From assembly GCF_011761235.1 (NCBI RefSeq), contig NZ_JAAOYW010000002.1, positions 372,001-436,000 on the forward strand: a stretch of DNA of 64,000 bases, given 5' to 3'. The notes beneath the pieces are model-generated. The model had not been told where the DNA came from. It was given only the letters and a program-made list of their open reading frames with translations, and searched no databases. The translations under genes and the position numbers were made by a program. Source of the stretch: Frigoribacterium faeni. GTDB lineage: Bacteria > Actinomycetota > Actinomycetes > Actinomycetales > Microbacteriaceae. Below are positions 18,847 to 28,910 of this stretch, in pieces (the stretch's first letter is position 1; every line of letters starts with the position of its first letter).

Positions 18847-19055
18847 CGCGGGGTGCGCGGGCGGGCCCGCCGGGCCCGCCGGCCTCGCGCCGCGGGCCCG
18901 GCGCTGCGGCCCCCGGGCCCGGCCGGTGCGCCCGGTGCGTCGGCCCGCAGGCCGGGCCGACGGCCGCGCCGCGGCACCGCGGGCCCGGGCTGGCGGCGAC
19001 GCCGACGGGCCGCCGCCGCCGCGGGTCCCGCGCCGCGCAGAGCACCCGCAAGGTG

Positions 19056-19204
19056 CCCGGAAAGGGACGACCTGCCGTGGGGCCCCGCGGCGACTCGTCC
19101 CTTTCCCGGCAGGACGCCGCCGAGCGCTGGCAGGGCGGGCGGGTTCGTCGTGGGCGGTCGCTCGCGACGGCCCGCCGACGACGAACTCGCCCGTGCGGCA
19201 GGAG
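19056..19204 (+). repeat. 149-bp repeat made of two palindromes, copy 1
   Basis: Nearly identical to 19432-19580, with the same length and only scattered substitutions. The first half is a nested palindrome: AAAGGGACGA ... TCGTCCCTTT around CCGTGGGGCCCCGCGG. The second half is another palindrome running from GGGCGGGTTCGTCG to CGACGAACTCGCCC (about 19136-19192). No gene lies within it. Confidence 0.85.
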
Positions 19205-19431
19205 AGCACCGCTGGCTCCTGCGCCGCCAGCGGCAGAGCGGTCAGCCCGGCTCCCGCAGAGCCGAGCGGCGAGTCCGTCGCTCGCGATCGCTCATGAGAG
19301 CCCGCCCAGGGTGGAGTCGCCCGCGTCGCAAGAAGGCGGTCCGCCGGCCACGCCGCGCCGCGCCGCGCCGCGCCGCGGCCTGGTCGGCGCGCCCGTTCCG
19401 GCGGGCCCGCGGCCGCGGGCCGGGCGGAGTA

Positions 19432-19580
19432 CCCGGAAAGGGACGACCTGCCGTGGGGCCCCGCGGCAACTCGTCCCTTTTCGTACAGGACGCCGCCAAC
19501 CCCCGGCAGAGCGGGCGGGTTCGTCGTGGGCGGTCGCTCGCGACGGCCCGCCGACGACGAACCCGCCCGTGCGGCAGGAG
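19432..19580 (+). repeat. 149-bp repeat made of two palindromes, copy 2
   Basis: Second copy of the unit at 19056-19204, same orientation, 376 bases downstream. Differences cluster in the link between the two palindromes, and the palindromic cores are kept. Confidence 0.85.
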
Positions 19581-19602
19581 GCGCGGCGCGCGGCGCAGCG
19601 CA

Positions 19603-19641
19603 GCGCGACGGTGCAGCGCGACGGTGCAGCGCGACGGTGCA
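19603..19641 (+). repeat. 13-bp tandem triplicate
   Basis: Three perfect copies of GCGCGACGGTGCA. Confidence 0.9.
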
Positions 19642-19711
19642 GCGCGCCGCTGCCCCGGCGCCCCGGGGCCCCGGCGCCGCGGCGCGGCGCGGCGTCGCGT
19701 CGCGTCGCGCC

Positions 19712-20785
19712 TCAGGCGACGCGCTCGGCGGCCTCCACCACGTTCGCGAGCAGCATCGCGCGGGTCATGGGGCCGACGCCCCCGGGCACGGGCGACAGGG
19801 CGCCCGCGACCATGGCGACGGCCGGGTCGACGTCGCCGCGCAGCTTGTACTTGCCCGTCTCCTCGTTGAGCACGCGGGTGATGCCCACGTCGATCACGGT
19901 CGCTCCGGGCTGGACCCAGTCGGGCTTCACCAGGCCGGCCACCCCGGCGGCCGCGACGACGATGTCGGCCCGGCGCACCTCCGCGGCGACGTCGACCGTG
20001 CGCGAATGCGTCAGCGTGGCGGTCGCCTCGAGCCGGGTGAGCAGCAGCCCGAGCGGACGGCCGACCGTGAGGCCCTGCCCGACGATCGTCACGTGCGTGC
20101 CCGCGATCGGCACGTCGTAGGCGCGGAGCATCGCGACGATGCCCCGCGGCGTGCACGGCAGGGGCGTGTCGATGGTTCCCTTGCCCCCGGGCACGGCGAG
20201 CACGAGCTCGCCGAGGTTCACGGGGTGGAGGCCGTCGGCGTCCTTGGCGGGGTCCATCAGCTCGAGCATCGCCGTCGGGTCGATGCCCTCGGGCAGCGGC
20301 AGCTGGATGATGAAGGCGGTGACCGCGTCGTCGGCGTTCATCGTCTCGATCGCGGCCCGGATCTCGGCCTCCGACGCGGTGTCGGGCAGGTCGATGCGGA
20401 TCGACTCGATGCCCACCTCGGCGCAGTCGCGGTGCTTGCCGGCGACGTACGAGAGCGACCCGGGGTTGGCCCCGACCAGGATCGTCCCGAGCCCCGGCAC
20501 GACGCCGCGCGCCTTGAGGACGTCGACACGCTCGCGCAGGTCGGCCTTGACGCTCGCGGCCAGGGCGGTCCCGTCGATCTTCACGGCGCTGCCCGGCCCT
20601 GCGATCAGCGGCCGCCCCTGCGCGTCGACGTCAGCACCGACAGGCACCCCGCCGGCGGCAGACACCACGGCACCGACAGGCGCCTCAGCACTGGCAGGCG
20701 CCCCGCCAGCCCCCGCAGGCACACTCGTGCCCGCGACGGCGGAGGACGAGGAGGCGCTGGTCGCGTCGCCCACGCCCACGCTCAC
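19712..20785 (-). CDS. folD: methylenetetrahydrofolate dehydrogenase/cyclohydrolase
   Basis: 357 aa if translation starts at the GTG overlapping the glyA stop (GTGA). FolD converts 5,10-methylene-THF to 10-formyl-THF with NADP. The conserved core starts near residue 68: [13 protein letters not shown], the active-site [10 protein letters not shown] (Tyr113, Lys117), [22 protein letters not shown], the NADP-binding [11 protein letters not shown] and GDVDP...[10 protein letters not shown]. The first 67 residues are Ala/Gly/Pro/Val-rich and use many T-ending codons, unlike the core. An internal GTG at 20584 gives a normal 290-aa enzyme and may be the real start. It works with GlyA to move one-carbon units. 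Confidence 0.93.
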   Translation of the reverse strand: MSVGVGDATSASSSSAVAGTSVPAGAGGAPASAEAPVGAVVSAAGGVPVGADVDAQGRPLIAGPGSAVKIDGTALAASVKADLRERVDVLKARGVVPGLGTILVGANPGSLSYVAGKHRDCAEVGIESIRIDLPDTASEAEIRAAIETMNADDAVTAFIIQLPLPEGIDPTAMLELMDPAKDADGLHPVNLGELVLAVPGGKGTIDTPLPCTPRGIVAMLRAYDVPIAGTHVTIVGQGLTVGRPLGLLLTRLEATATLTHSRTVDVAAEVRRADIVVAAAGVAGLVKPDWVQPGATVIDVGITRVLNEETGKYKLRGDVDPAVAMVAGALSPVPGGVGPMTRAMLLANVVEAAERVA

Positions 20786-22086
20786 GCGTAGAGCGGGAAC
20801 GCGTCGGTCAGCGCCTTCACCCGCGCGGCCAGCGCGGCGATGTCGGGCGAGGGCATCAGCGTCGCCGCGATGATGTCGGCGACCTCGGCGAACTCGGCGT
20901 CGTCGAAGCCCCGCGTCGCGAGGGCGGACGTGCCGATGCGCACGCCGGAGGTGGTCATCGGCGGGCGAGGATCCCACGGCACCGAGTTGCGGTTCACGGT
21001 GATGCCGACCTCGTGCAGGAGGTTCTCGGCCTGCTTGCCGTCGACCTCGCTGGCCCGCAGGTCGACGAGCACGAGGTGCACGTCGGTGCCGCCGGTGAGC
21101 ACGTCGACGCCGGCCGCCTTCGCGTCGGGCTGCGTGAGGCGCGCGGCGAGCGCCTGGGCGCCGCGGATGGTGCGCTCCTGGCGGTCCTTGAACTCGGGCT
21201 CGGCCGCGAGCTTGAACGCGGTCGCCTTCGCGGCGATGACGTGCATCAGCGGGCCGCCCTGCTGGCCCGGGAACACGGCCGAGTTGAGCTTCTTGAACAG
21301 CGGCTCGTGGTTCGAGAGGATCACGCCCGAGCGCGGCCCGGCGAGGGTCTTGTGCACGGTCGACGAGACGACGTGGGCGTGCGGCACGGGCGACGGGTGC
21401 AGGCCGGCGGCGACGAGCCCGGCGAAGTGCGCCATGTCGACCCAGAGGTACGCGCCGACCTCGTCGGCGATCGCCCGGAACGCGGCGAAGTCGAGCTGGC
21501 GGGGGTAGGCCGACCAGCCGGCGATGATCACCTTCGGCTTGTGCTCGATCGCCTGACGACGGACGACGTCCATGTCGATCAGGTACGTCTCGGGGTCGAC
21601 CTCGTACGCCACGGCCTTGTACATCTTGCCGCTGAAGTTGAGCTTCATGCCGTGCGTGAGGTGGCCGCCGTGCGACAGCTCGAGGCCGAGGATGGTGTCG
21701 CCGATGTCGGCGAGCGCTGCCAGCACGGCTGCGTTGGCCTGCGCGCCCGAGTGGGGCTGCACGTTGGCGAAGTCGGCGCCGAAGAGCGACTTGGCGCGCT
21801 CGATGGCGAGGTTCTCGGCGACGTCGACGAACTCGCAGCCGCCGTAGTAGCGGCGCCCGGGGTAGCCCTCCGCGTACTTGTTGGTGAGCACGGAGCCCTG
21901 CGACTCGAGCACGGCGCGCGGCACGAAGTTCTCGGAGGCGATCATCTCGAGGTAGTCGCGCTGACGGCCGAGCTCCTGCTCGAGCACGGCGGCGATCTCG
22001 GGGTCGACCTCGCTGAGCGGGGCGTTGAAGGTCGAGGGCAGCTTCTGGCCGGCGACGCTGGGGCCGGACTCGGACTGGATCGTCAT
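20782..22086 (-). CDS. glyA: serine hydroxymethyltransferase
   Basis: 434 aa, ATG with GAGAGAG about 8 bases upstream. PLP enzyme converting serine plus THF to glycine plus 5,10-methylene-THF. The PLP lysine is Lys246 in [47 protein letters not shown] and [12 protein letters not shown] are typical. It is the first gene of a two-gene operon with folD. A promoter with a long leader lies upstream. Confidence 0.97.
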   Translation of the reverse strand: MTIQSESGPSVAGQKLPSTFNAPLSEVDPEIAAVLEQELGRQRDYLEMIASENFVPRAVLESQGSVLTNKYAEGYPGRRYYGGCEFVDVAENLAIERAKSLFGADFANVQPHSGAQANAAVLAALADIGDTILGLELSHGGHLTHGMKLNFSGKMYKAVAYEVDPETYLIDMDVVRRQAIEHKPKVIIAGWSAYPRQLDFAAFRAIADEVGAYLWVDMAHFAGLVAAGLHPSPVPHAHVVSSTVHKTLAGPRSGVILSNHEPLFKKLNSAVFPGQQGGPLMHVIAAKATAFKLAAEPEFKDRQERTIRGAQALAARLTQPDAKAAGVDVLTGGTDVHLVLVDLRASEVDGKQAENLLHEVGITVNRNSVPWDPRPPMTTSGVRIGTSALATRGFDDAEFAEVADIIAATLMPSPDIAALAARVKALTDAFPLYA

Positions 22087-22198
22087 GGCGGGTCTCTCTC
22101 TACACGGTCACGGGACGAGGGCGGCACGGAGGTGCCGGTTCTTCAGGTGGTGAGGTGGCCCAGGCGTACGGCCACGTACCGTGTGTGCGTCGCTCCCC

Positions 22199-22241
22199 GA
22201 TGGTCGACCATCTGAACGCCAGTCGCGACGGGTCGATCATA
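22199..22241 (-). promoter_or_regulatory. glyA promoter and leader palindrome
   Basis: On the minus strand a -10 box TATGAT (22236-22241) predicts transcription from about 22228, leaving a leader of about 140 bases before the glyA ATG. The leader begins with the 14-base palindrome GATGGTCGACCATC (22199-22212) and has a GTGGCC/GGCCAC pair further on. I could not match it to a known riboswitch. The rest of 22087-22391 shows no gene. Confidence 0.55.
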
Positions 22242-22391
22242 ACTCGGGCTCCTGGGCGGAGGCGAGACGGCGGAGACGAGACCGGGGCGGCGAGACGGGG
22301 CGGCGCCCGACCGCACCCCCGCCTCCTGCGCCGTGACGGTCGGCGAACGAGACCGTTCGTCCTCTCGGGCGAGCCGTGGCACGCTGGAGCC

Positions 22392-22694
22392 GTGACGCAC
22401 ACCCTCGACGACACGCGCACCGGCACCGAGACCGGCGAGCGCCTCCTCGTCGCGCCGGACGTGCCCTGGGTCGTGCTCGTCTGGGACGACCCGGTGAACC
22501 TCATGTCGTACGTGAGCTGGGTGTTCCGCAGCTACTTCGGCTACGCCGCGGCCGAGTCCGAGCGGCTGATGATGCAGGTGCACACGACCGGCCGCGCCGT
22601 CGTGGCGACCGGCCCGCGCGAGGCGATGGAGCGGCACGTCGAGGCCCTGCACGACTTCGGCCTCTGGGCGACCGTCGCGAAGGCCGACGAGTGA
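22392..22694 (+). CDS. clpS: ATP-dependent Clp protease adaptor ClpS
   Basis: 100 aa from a GTG at 22392 (GGAG close upstream). ClpS delivers N-end-rule substrates to ClpA/ClpC. The core WVVLVWDDPVNLMSYVSWVF contains the conserved D-D-P-V-N-x-M motif that binds N-degrons, and VHTTGRAVVATGPREAME matches the family. Its stop overlaps the DUF2017 start (GTGA), the standard actinobacterial pair. Confidence 0.94.
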   Translation: MTHTLDDTRTGTETGERLLVAPDVPWVVLVWDDPVNLMSYVSWVFRSYFGYAAAESERLMMQVHTTGRAVVATGPREAMERHVEALHDFGLWATVAKADE

Positions 22695-23152
22695 TCCCGT
22701 TCCGGCGTCGCGGCGACGACCTGCTGCTCGACCTGCCCGAGCACGAGGCCCGGCTGCTCGGCGACCTCGTCGCGCAGCTCGTGACCGTGCTCGAGGGCGG
22801 CGACGCGAACGACCCGGCCGTCGCGCGCCTCCTGCCGTCCGCCTACCCCGACGACGAGGAGGCGGCGGCCGAGTTCCGCAGGTTCACCTCGGACGACCTC
22901 ACCGCCCGCAAGCTGGCGAACGCGCGCCGCGTGCTCGACGACCTGGCGCCTCCTGCCGCCGAGCGCCTCGACCAGGCCGCGCAGCAGTCGTGGCTGCGCA
23001 CGCTGACCGACCTGCGGCTCGTGCTCGGCAGCCGCCTCGGCGTCACGGCCGACGGTCCGGCGCCGAGCGACGACCCGCAGGTGATGGTGATGCACGACGT
23101 CTTCGACTGGCTCGGCTACCTGCAGGAGAGCCTGGTGCAGACGCTGCCCTGA
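22691..23152 (+). CDS. DUF2017 protein
   Basis: 153 aa, GTG start overlapping the clpS stop. It fits the DUF2017 family: LDLPEHEARLLGDLVAQL near the N-terminus, PSAYPDDEEAAAEFRR in the middle and MVMHDVFDWLGYLQESLV at the end. The protein is soluble, acidic and helical. Its steady linkage to clpS suggests a role in Clp proteolysis, but no activity is known to me. Confidence 0.9.
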   Translation: MIPFRRRGDDLLLDLPEHEARLLGDLVAQLVTVLEGGDANDPAVARLLPSAYPDDEEAAAEFRRFTSDDLTARKLANARRVLDDLAPPAAERLDQAAQQSWLRTLTDLRLVLGSRLGVTADGPAPSDDPQVMVMHDVFDWLGYLQESLVQTLP

Positions 23153-23183
23153 GCGGCGGCCCAGCGGCCAGACCGGGGAGGGG

Positions 23184-23369
23184 CTAGCGCCCCTCCTTCG
23201 GGAACACCACCCAGAGCACGAGGTACAGCAGCACCTGCGGCCCGGGCAGCAGCAGCGACAGCACGAAGAGCAGCCGCACGAAGAAAGGGCTGAGGCCGAA
23301 GCGGTTCGCGAGGGCGGCGCAGACTCCGGCGATGACCTTGCCGCGGCGGGGACGAGTGAGGGTAGCCAT
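23184..23369 (-). CDS. PspC-domain small membrane protein
   Basis: 61 aa from the ATG at 23369; the frame is open further upstream but MATLTRPRRGKVIAGVCAAL is the normal PspC beginning. GVCAALANRFGLSPFFVRLLF followed by one hydrophobic segment (about 35-55) and VFPKEGR is the complete PspC domain. In other bacteria PspC takes part in envelope stress sensing. It is convergent with the DUF2017 gene. Confidence 0.9.
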   Translation of the reverse strand: MATLTRPRRGKVIAGVCAALANRFGLSPFFVRLLFVLSLLLPGPQVLLYLVLWVVFPKEGR

Positions 23370-23550
23370 CGGCCCAGCCTGCCAGGCCGGGCTCGGTCGC
23401 GGCTGGATCGCGCCTGGGGCGCGCCTGGGCCGCGCCTGGGTCGCCGACGACACGAGCACGAGGAGGCGCGTCGCACGCTCCCGGGACCCGGGCACTGCCA
23501 GGATCGAGGTCGGGCCGCCGACGGGAGCAGCCGACGACGAGGGGGAACTC

Positions 23551-24360
23551 GTGGGGAGCGCACCGGACCGCCATCAGCAGCCCGCCGACGTCCTCCGCCG
23601 CCTCCCCCCGTCGCCGCCGCTGGCGCCGCCCTCGGTCGACCGCCGCGTCCTCGCCGTCGCCGCGCTGCCGATCGGCGTCGCCGCCTCCCTCTTCGGCGGC
23701 GTCACGCCCGGCCTCGTCGCCTTCTGGGCGGTCGTCGCCGTCCTCGCGGTCGCGGTCGCGGGCAGCCGCCCGTTCCGCCCGGACGCCGTCCGCCTCTCGG
23801 TCACGGTCGGCGTCGTCCTCGTCGTCCCGACCGTCGCGCCCGGCCTGCCCGAGGCGTGGAACGTGCTCACCACCTCCGCCGGGGTGTTCTGCGGAGCGAC
23901 GCTCGGCGCCTGGCTGCGCGCCCGCGCCGACGCCCGCGCCGTGCGCGAGCTCGCCCCGCCCACCGAGCCCGGCGACGTGCCGGGCCGCACCGTGCTCGGC
24001 CTCGAGAAGGGCCGTCTCCGGTGGGAGGCGGTGGACCCGTCCCCCGGGACCCTCGAGAAGGCCGTCCGCAGGCAACGCGACCAGCGGGTCTTCGTGGTCG
24101 AGCTGCGGCGGGGGCAGGCGGGCATGTTCCTCCTGCGGGAGCGGGCCACCGCCTCCTTCGTCCTGCAGGCCGACGACGCCGCGGCCGGGCCGTGGCTCGA
24201 GGCCCTCGACACCGCGACGGTGCCCGTCGAGGGCGAGCCGTACCCGCGCCTCCTCGGGGCTCGCGAGCTGCGTCGTCGCTCGGTCGCTGCCGCCGTGCAC
24301 TTCGCCCGCACGGGCGAGCGGACGCCCGAGCTGCCCTGGGGCCCGGTGCGCCCGCGCTGA
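23551..24360 (+). CDS. membrane protein of unknown function
   Basis: 269 aa. The GTG at 23551 was chosen because GAGGGGGA sits just upstream. A short polar N-terminus is followed by three to four hydrophobic segments (about residues 30-110), then a soluble C-terminal domain of about 150 aa (PGRTVLGLEKGRLRWEA; FVVELRRGQAGMFLL). The C-terminal part has no motif I recognise. It is divergent from the PspC gene. Confidence 0.7.
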   Translation: MGSAPDRHQQPADVLRRLPPSPPLAPPSVDRRVLAVAALPIGVAASLFGGVTPGLVAFWAVVAVLAVAVAGSRPFRPDAVRLSVTVGVVLVVPTVAPGLPEAWNVLTTSAGVFCGATLGAWLRARADARAVRELAPPTEPGDVPGRTVLGLEKGRLRWEAVDPSPGTLEKAVRRQRDQRVFVVELRRGQAGMFLLRERATASFVLQADDAAAGPWLEALDTATVPVEGEPYPRLLGARELRRRSVAAAVHFARTGERTPELPWGPVRPR

Positions 24361-24432
24361 GCCGCGTCGCGCAGCCCGGGCCTGCCCCGCCCCGCCCGGC
24401 CCGGCCGCCCCGGCGAGCTCGACGGCGGGTCA

Positions 24433-24476
24433 TCCGGGCCGAGGGCGGGTCGACGCCGACCCGCCCTCGGCCCGGA
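24433..24476. terminator. perfect 20-bp hairpin after the 23551 gene
   Basis: Arms 24433-24452 and 24457-24476 (TCCGGGCCGAGGGCGGGTCG and its complement) with loop ACGC. The remaining spacer up to 24658 contains weaker inverted repeats (GTGCACnnnnTGCAGGA and TCAGGAC/TTCCTGA motifs) and no gene. Confidence 0.75.
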
Positions 24477-24658
24477 ACACCCGCCCCGCACGACGGGCGA
24501 GCGTGGTGCACCGTCGTGCAGGAACCGGCACGGCGCCGATCCTGCATCGTGCACGACTCAGGACTGCGCCTCCCCCGCGAGCACGGATCAGGACGCGGGT
24601 TCCTGAACGAGGGAGGTGACCCGCAGCGGCGAGGGCGCGGGCCTGGGAGGATGGGCGG

Positions 24659-26334
<1,676 letters not shown>

Positions 26335-26338
<4 letters not shown>

Positions 26339-27576
26339 CCCGCGCCTCCTCGGCTCGCTCGTCGACGCGACGCGCCCTCCCCGTCGCGGGGCTGCTCGCC
26401 GCGGCCCTGCTGCTGACCGGCTGCACCGGCGGCGACGCACCGGACGACGAGCCCACGACCGGGCCGACGGGCGGCACGTCGGCGGCGACCCCCGACTCGG
26501 GCCGGGGCTCCGGCACGAGCACGGGCTCCGACGACGCCTGGGCCGCGTGGGACGCCGCCCTGGCCGACGTCGACTCGTCGCCCGCCCGGTGGCTCGCGGT
26601 CGGCGACTCCATCACGGAGGGGCAGGGCGCCTCCTCGGTCGACCTCCGCTGGACCGACCTCACCCGCGACGCGCTCCGCGCCGCGCACCCCGTCGAGGGC
26701 GTCGCCGGGGGCGTCGGCTACCGGCCGGCCGTCTTCGCGACCTACGGCCCGGACTCGCCCTGGGGCGACTGGGCCGCCGACCGCCAGGGCCGCGTCGAGC
26801 CCGACGGCACGTCGCCCGACCTGGGCTTCCGCAGCCTCGCGCTCGACCCCGGCGCGCAGGTCAGCTGGCCCGTCACCGGCACCGACGTCGACCTCTGGTG
26901 GGCAGGAGGCGGCGGCTCGTTCACCTGGGACGTCGACGGTTCCCGGCAGGGCCGCGTCGACACGGACGACTCCGTGGCGTCGTCGTCGGTCACGCCCGTC
27001 GAGGGCCTCGGCGCCGGCCCGCACACGCTCACCGTGACGGTCGACCCCGACTCGGACGACCCCGTCGTGATGCACGGCCTCGCCGCCTTCGACGGCGACC
27101 GCGACCGTGGGGTGACGCTGTACGACTCGGCACGCTCCGGCGCGACGACGGCGACCTTCACCGACGACCTCGCGGGCTGGCTCGCGGCCGTCGCCGCCGC
27201 CCAGCCCGACGTCGTCACCGTCACGCTCGGCGCCAACGACCTGCGCGGCCTCGACCCCGAGGAGTTCGAGGCCGGCTACCTCGACGTCGTCGAGGGCCTG
27301 CAGGCTCTCGACGCGCCTCCCACGGTCGTGGTCGTCGACGAGTTCCCGGTCGCGGGCGGCCTGGCCGACCCGGGCCGGGCGCCGCTGTCCGACTACGCCG
27401 ACGCCCTCGCGCGGGTCGTCGACGAGACCGGCGTCGTGTCGGTCTCGCTGGGCGACGCGCTCGCGAGCGCGGGCACGACCGACCTCGGCAGCCTGCTGTC
27501 GTCGGACGGGGTGCACCCGAACGACGCCGGCCAGCGCGCGATCGCCGCGTTCATGACGGGCGTGCTCGCGCGCTGA
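26335..27576 (+). CDS. SGNH/GDSL-type hydrolase lipoprotein
   Basis: 413 aa, GTG start overlapping the ABC-F stop (GTGA). Signal peptide with lipobox LLTGC (Cys30), then a Thr/Gly/Ser linker. The SGNH catalytic blocks are present: GDSITEG (Ser92), GGVGYRP, LGANDLR and SDGVHPNDAG (Asp and His). A beta-rich insert of about 130 aa sits between blocks I and III. It is probably a surface esterase or acetyl-hydrolase acting on cell-wall polymers or glycans; the substrate is unknown. It is convergent with the lipoprotein gene at 27644. Confidence 0.9.
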
Positions 27577-27643
27577 GCCGGGCTCGGTCGGCCCTGCTCG
27601 GTGAGCCGGTCTCGGCCGGCCCTGCTCGATCAGCTGGGGTCGG

Positions 27644-28285
27644 TCAGCCCTGCTCGATCAGCGAGAACGCGGCGTCGAGCGCGCCGTCGGCGTCGAGCGA
27701 GGTGTCGTTCGTCGCAGTCGCCGTGACGTTGAAGAGGCCGTGCGGGGTGACCACGGTGCCGCCGTTGACCTGGATGCCGGCGCTCTCGCCGGTCTGCGTG
27801 AAGGCCTGGCCGTCGAGGTCGGCCGCGCGGCCGTCGTCGACGGTGCTGACGCCCTCGGCGGCCGAGATGGTCGCCACCCGCTCGGCGAAGGCGGCCTCGT
27901 CGAGCTCCTGCGCCTCGGCCGCCGCGATGACGGCCTGGACCGTGCTCGCGTCGGCCGTGTCGCCGGGCGAGGTCCACGTGCACTGGAAGCCCGCGTCGGT
28001 GGCCGTGCTCTCGTCGCGCAGCTCGAGCCCGTCGATGGCGGAGCCGAGCGTCTCGCCGACCGCGTCGCACGAGTCGACCGCGATCATCGAGCCGGGCTCG
28101 CCGTCGCCCGCGGCGGCGGTGCTGCCGCTGCTGCTGCCCGCGGTCGAGCCCTGGCTCGCCTCGTCGCCGGAGCCGTCGCCGCCGGAGCCCGTGCAGCCCG
28201 TCAACAGCAAGGCCAGGGCGAGGGCCCCGGAGGCGGCGGTCGCGGCCGCCCGGCGCGGACGCGTCGTCGAGATGGTCGGTGTCAT
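27644..28285 (-). CDS. lipoprotein, possibly DUF3558-like
   Basis: 213 aa from the ATG at 28285 (GGGGGAGACACCC upstream). Lipobox LLTGC (Cys31), a Ser/Gly/Asp linker, then a domain with two cysteines (VDSCDAVGETLG and FQCTWTSPG) that could form a disulfide, as in DUF3558 lipoproteins. That family link is tentative. The region coding for the C-terminal SLIEQG is repeated in the spacer beyond the stop (CCCTGCTCGATCAG twice, 27619-27660), a small 3' duplication. Confidence 0.75.
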   Translation of the reverse strand: MTPTISTTRPRRAAATAASGALALALLLTGCTGSGGDGSGDEASQGSTAGSSSGSTAAAGDGEPGSMIAVDSCDAVGETLGSAIDGLELRDESTATDAGFQCTWTSPGDTADASTVQAVIAAAEAQELDEAAFAERVATISAAEGVSTVDDGRAADLDGQAFTQTGESAGIQVNGGTVVTPHGLFNVTATATNDTSLDADGALDAAFSLIEQG

Positions 28286-28469
28286 GGGTGTCTCCCCCGG
28301 TGATCGCCGTCGGCTCCCTGCGCCGACGGGCCGTGTCACCCTACCGAGGGGCACCGACGGCCGCCTGGCCGCGGGGCGCACGGCGCGGGGGCGGTTCTGC
28401 GTCGGCCGCGCCGACTCGTCAGCGGACGGGTACCGTCGACCCTCCACCACCGACGATACGGAGTCACCC

Positions 28470-28586
28470 ATGGCCTCGCTGCTCCGCAGGCTCGCGCCCC
28501 TGCTCATCCCGATCATCATCCGCCAGTTCCAGAAGCGCAGCGGCGGGGGCTCCGCTCCCCGCGGCGGCTCCTCGCGCCGCCGCTAG
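28470..28586 (+). CDS. 38-aa basic membrane-associated peptide
   Basis: ATG at 28470 with GGAG 6 bases upstream. The peptide has an amphipathic or hydrophobic start (MASLLRRLAPLLIPIIIRQF) and a Gly/Ser/Arg tail ending SSRRR. The ribosome site, the membrane-like helix and the lack of any competing gene support it. It could insert in the membrane. No family recognised. Confidence 0.5.
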   Translation: MASLLRRLAPLLIPIIIRQFQKRSGGGSAPRGGSSRRR

Positions 28587-28639
28587 GCCGCGCGGCGGGC
28601 ACGGTCACGTGCCGCGCCCGGCTCCGCAGCACCCCTCCG

Positions 28640-28699
28640 ACACCGCCGAGTGAACGGAACACCGCCCACTGACGCGGTGTTCCGTTCACTCGGTGGTGT
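28640..28699. repeat. intergenic palindrome, family A copy 1
   Basis: 26-bp arms (28640-28665 and 28674-28699) with one mismatch and an 8-base loop; the arms contain CCGAGTGAACGGAACACCGC. A related copy lies at 51314-51373, sharing the flank CTCCGACACCGCCGAGTGAACG. Together with family B it fills the spacer 28587-28910 between convergent genes. Confidence 0.85.
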
Positions 28700-28748
28700 T
28701 CGCGCGTGTGGCGGTGTTCGCACGTGCGGCGCTCGTCCCCTCGCCGAC

Positions 28749-28808
28749 GAACCACGTTCCGTTCAAAGAACCACGCTGCATCGTGGTTCTTTGAACGGAA
28801 CGTGGTTC
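28749..28808. repeat. intergenic palindrome, family B copy 1
   Basis: Perfect 27-bp arms (28749-28775 and 28782-28808) with loop CTGCAT. Begins GAACCACGTTCCGTTCA. A related palindrome with the same 27-6-27 geometry lies at 53486-53545. Confidence 0.9.
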
Positions 28809-28910
28809 TCTGCGCGCGCGGGGGTGCACCCGGGCGCGGCGGTGCACCCGGGCGCGGGCCCGAGCGCGCGGCCGGACCCGGGCCCGGCGCGGGCCTGGCC
28901 GCGCCGGTGC

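Larger units (their letters stand above)
18847..19711. other. repeat-rich non-coding region between galK and folD
   Basis: 865 bases between convergent genes with no believable coding frame. It is extremely G+C rich at both ends. It holds a hairpin GTCGGCCCG/CGGGCCGAC (near 18941-18964, a likely galK terminator), two 149-base direct repeats, a 13-base triplicate and GTCGC/GGCGC runs just before folD. Confidence 0.7.

Noticed and set aside
19056-19580. Possible CRISPR-like array
   Set aside because: Only two units, each 149 bases and palindromic, 376 bases apart; no short regular repeats or cas genes.
22087-22241. Glycine or SAM riboswitch upstream of glyA
   Set aside because: I could not find the conserved core motifs of these riboswitches in the leader, so I list only promoter and palindrome.
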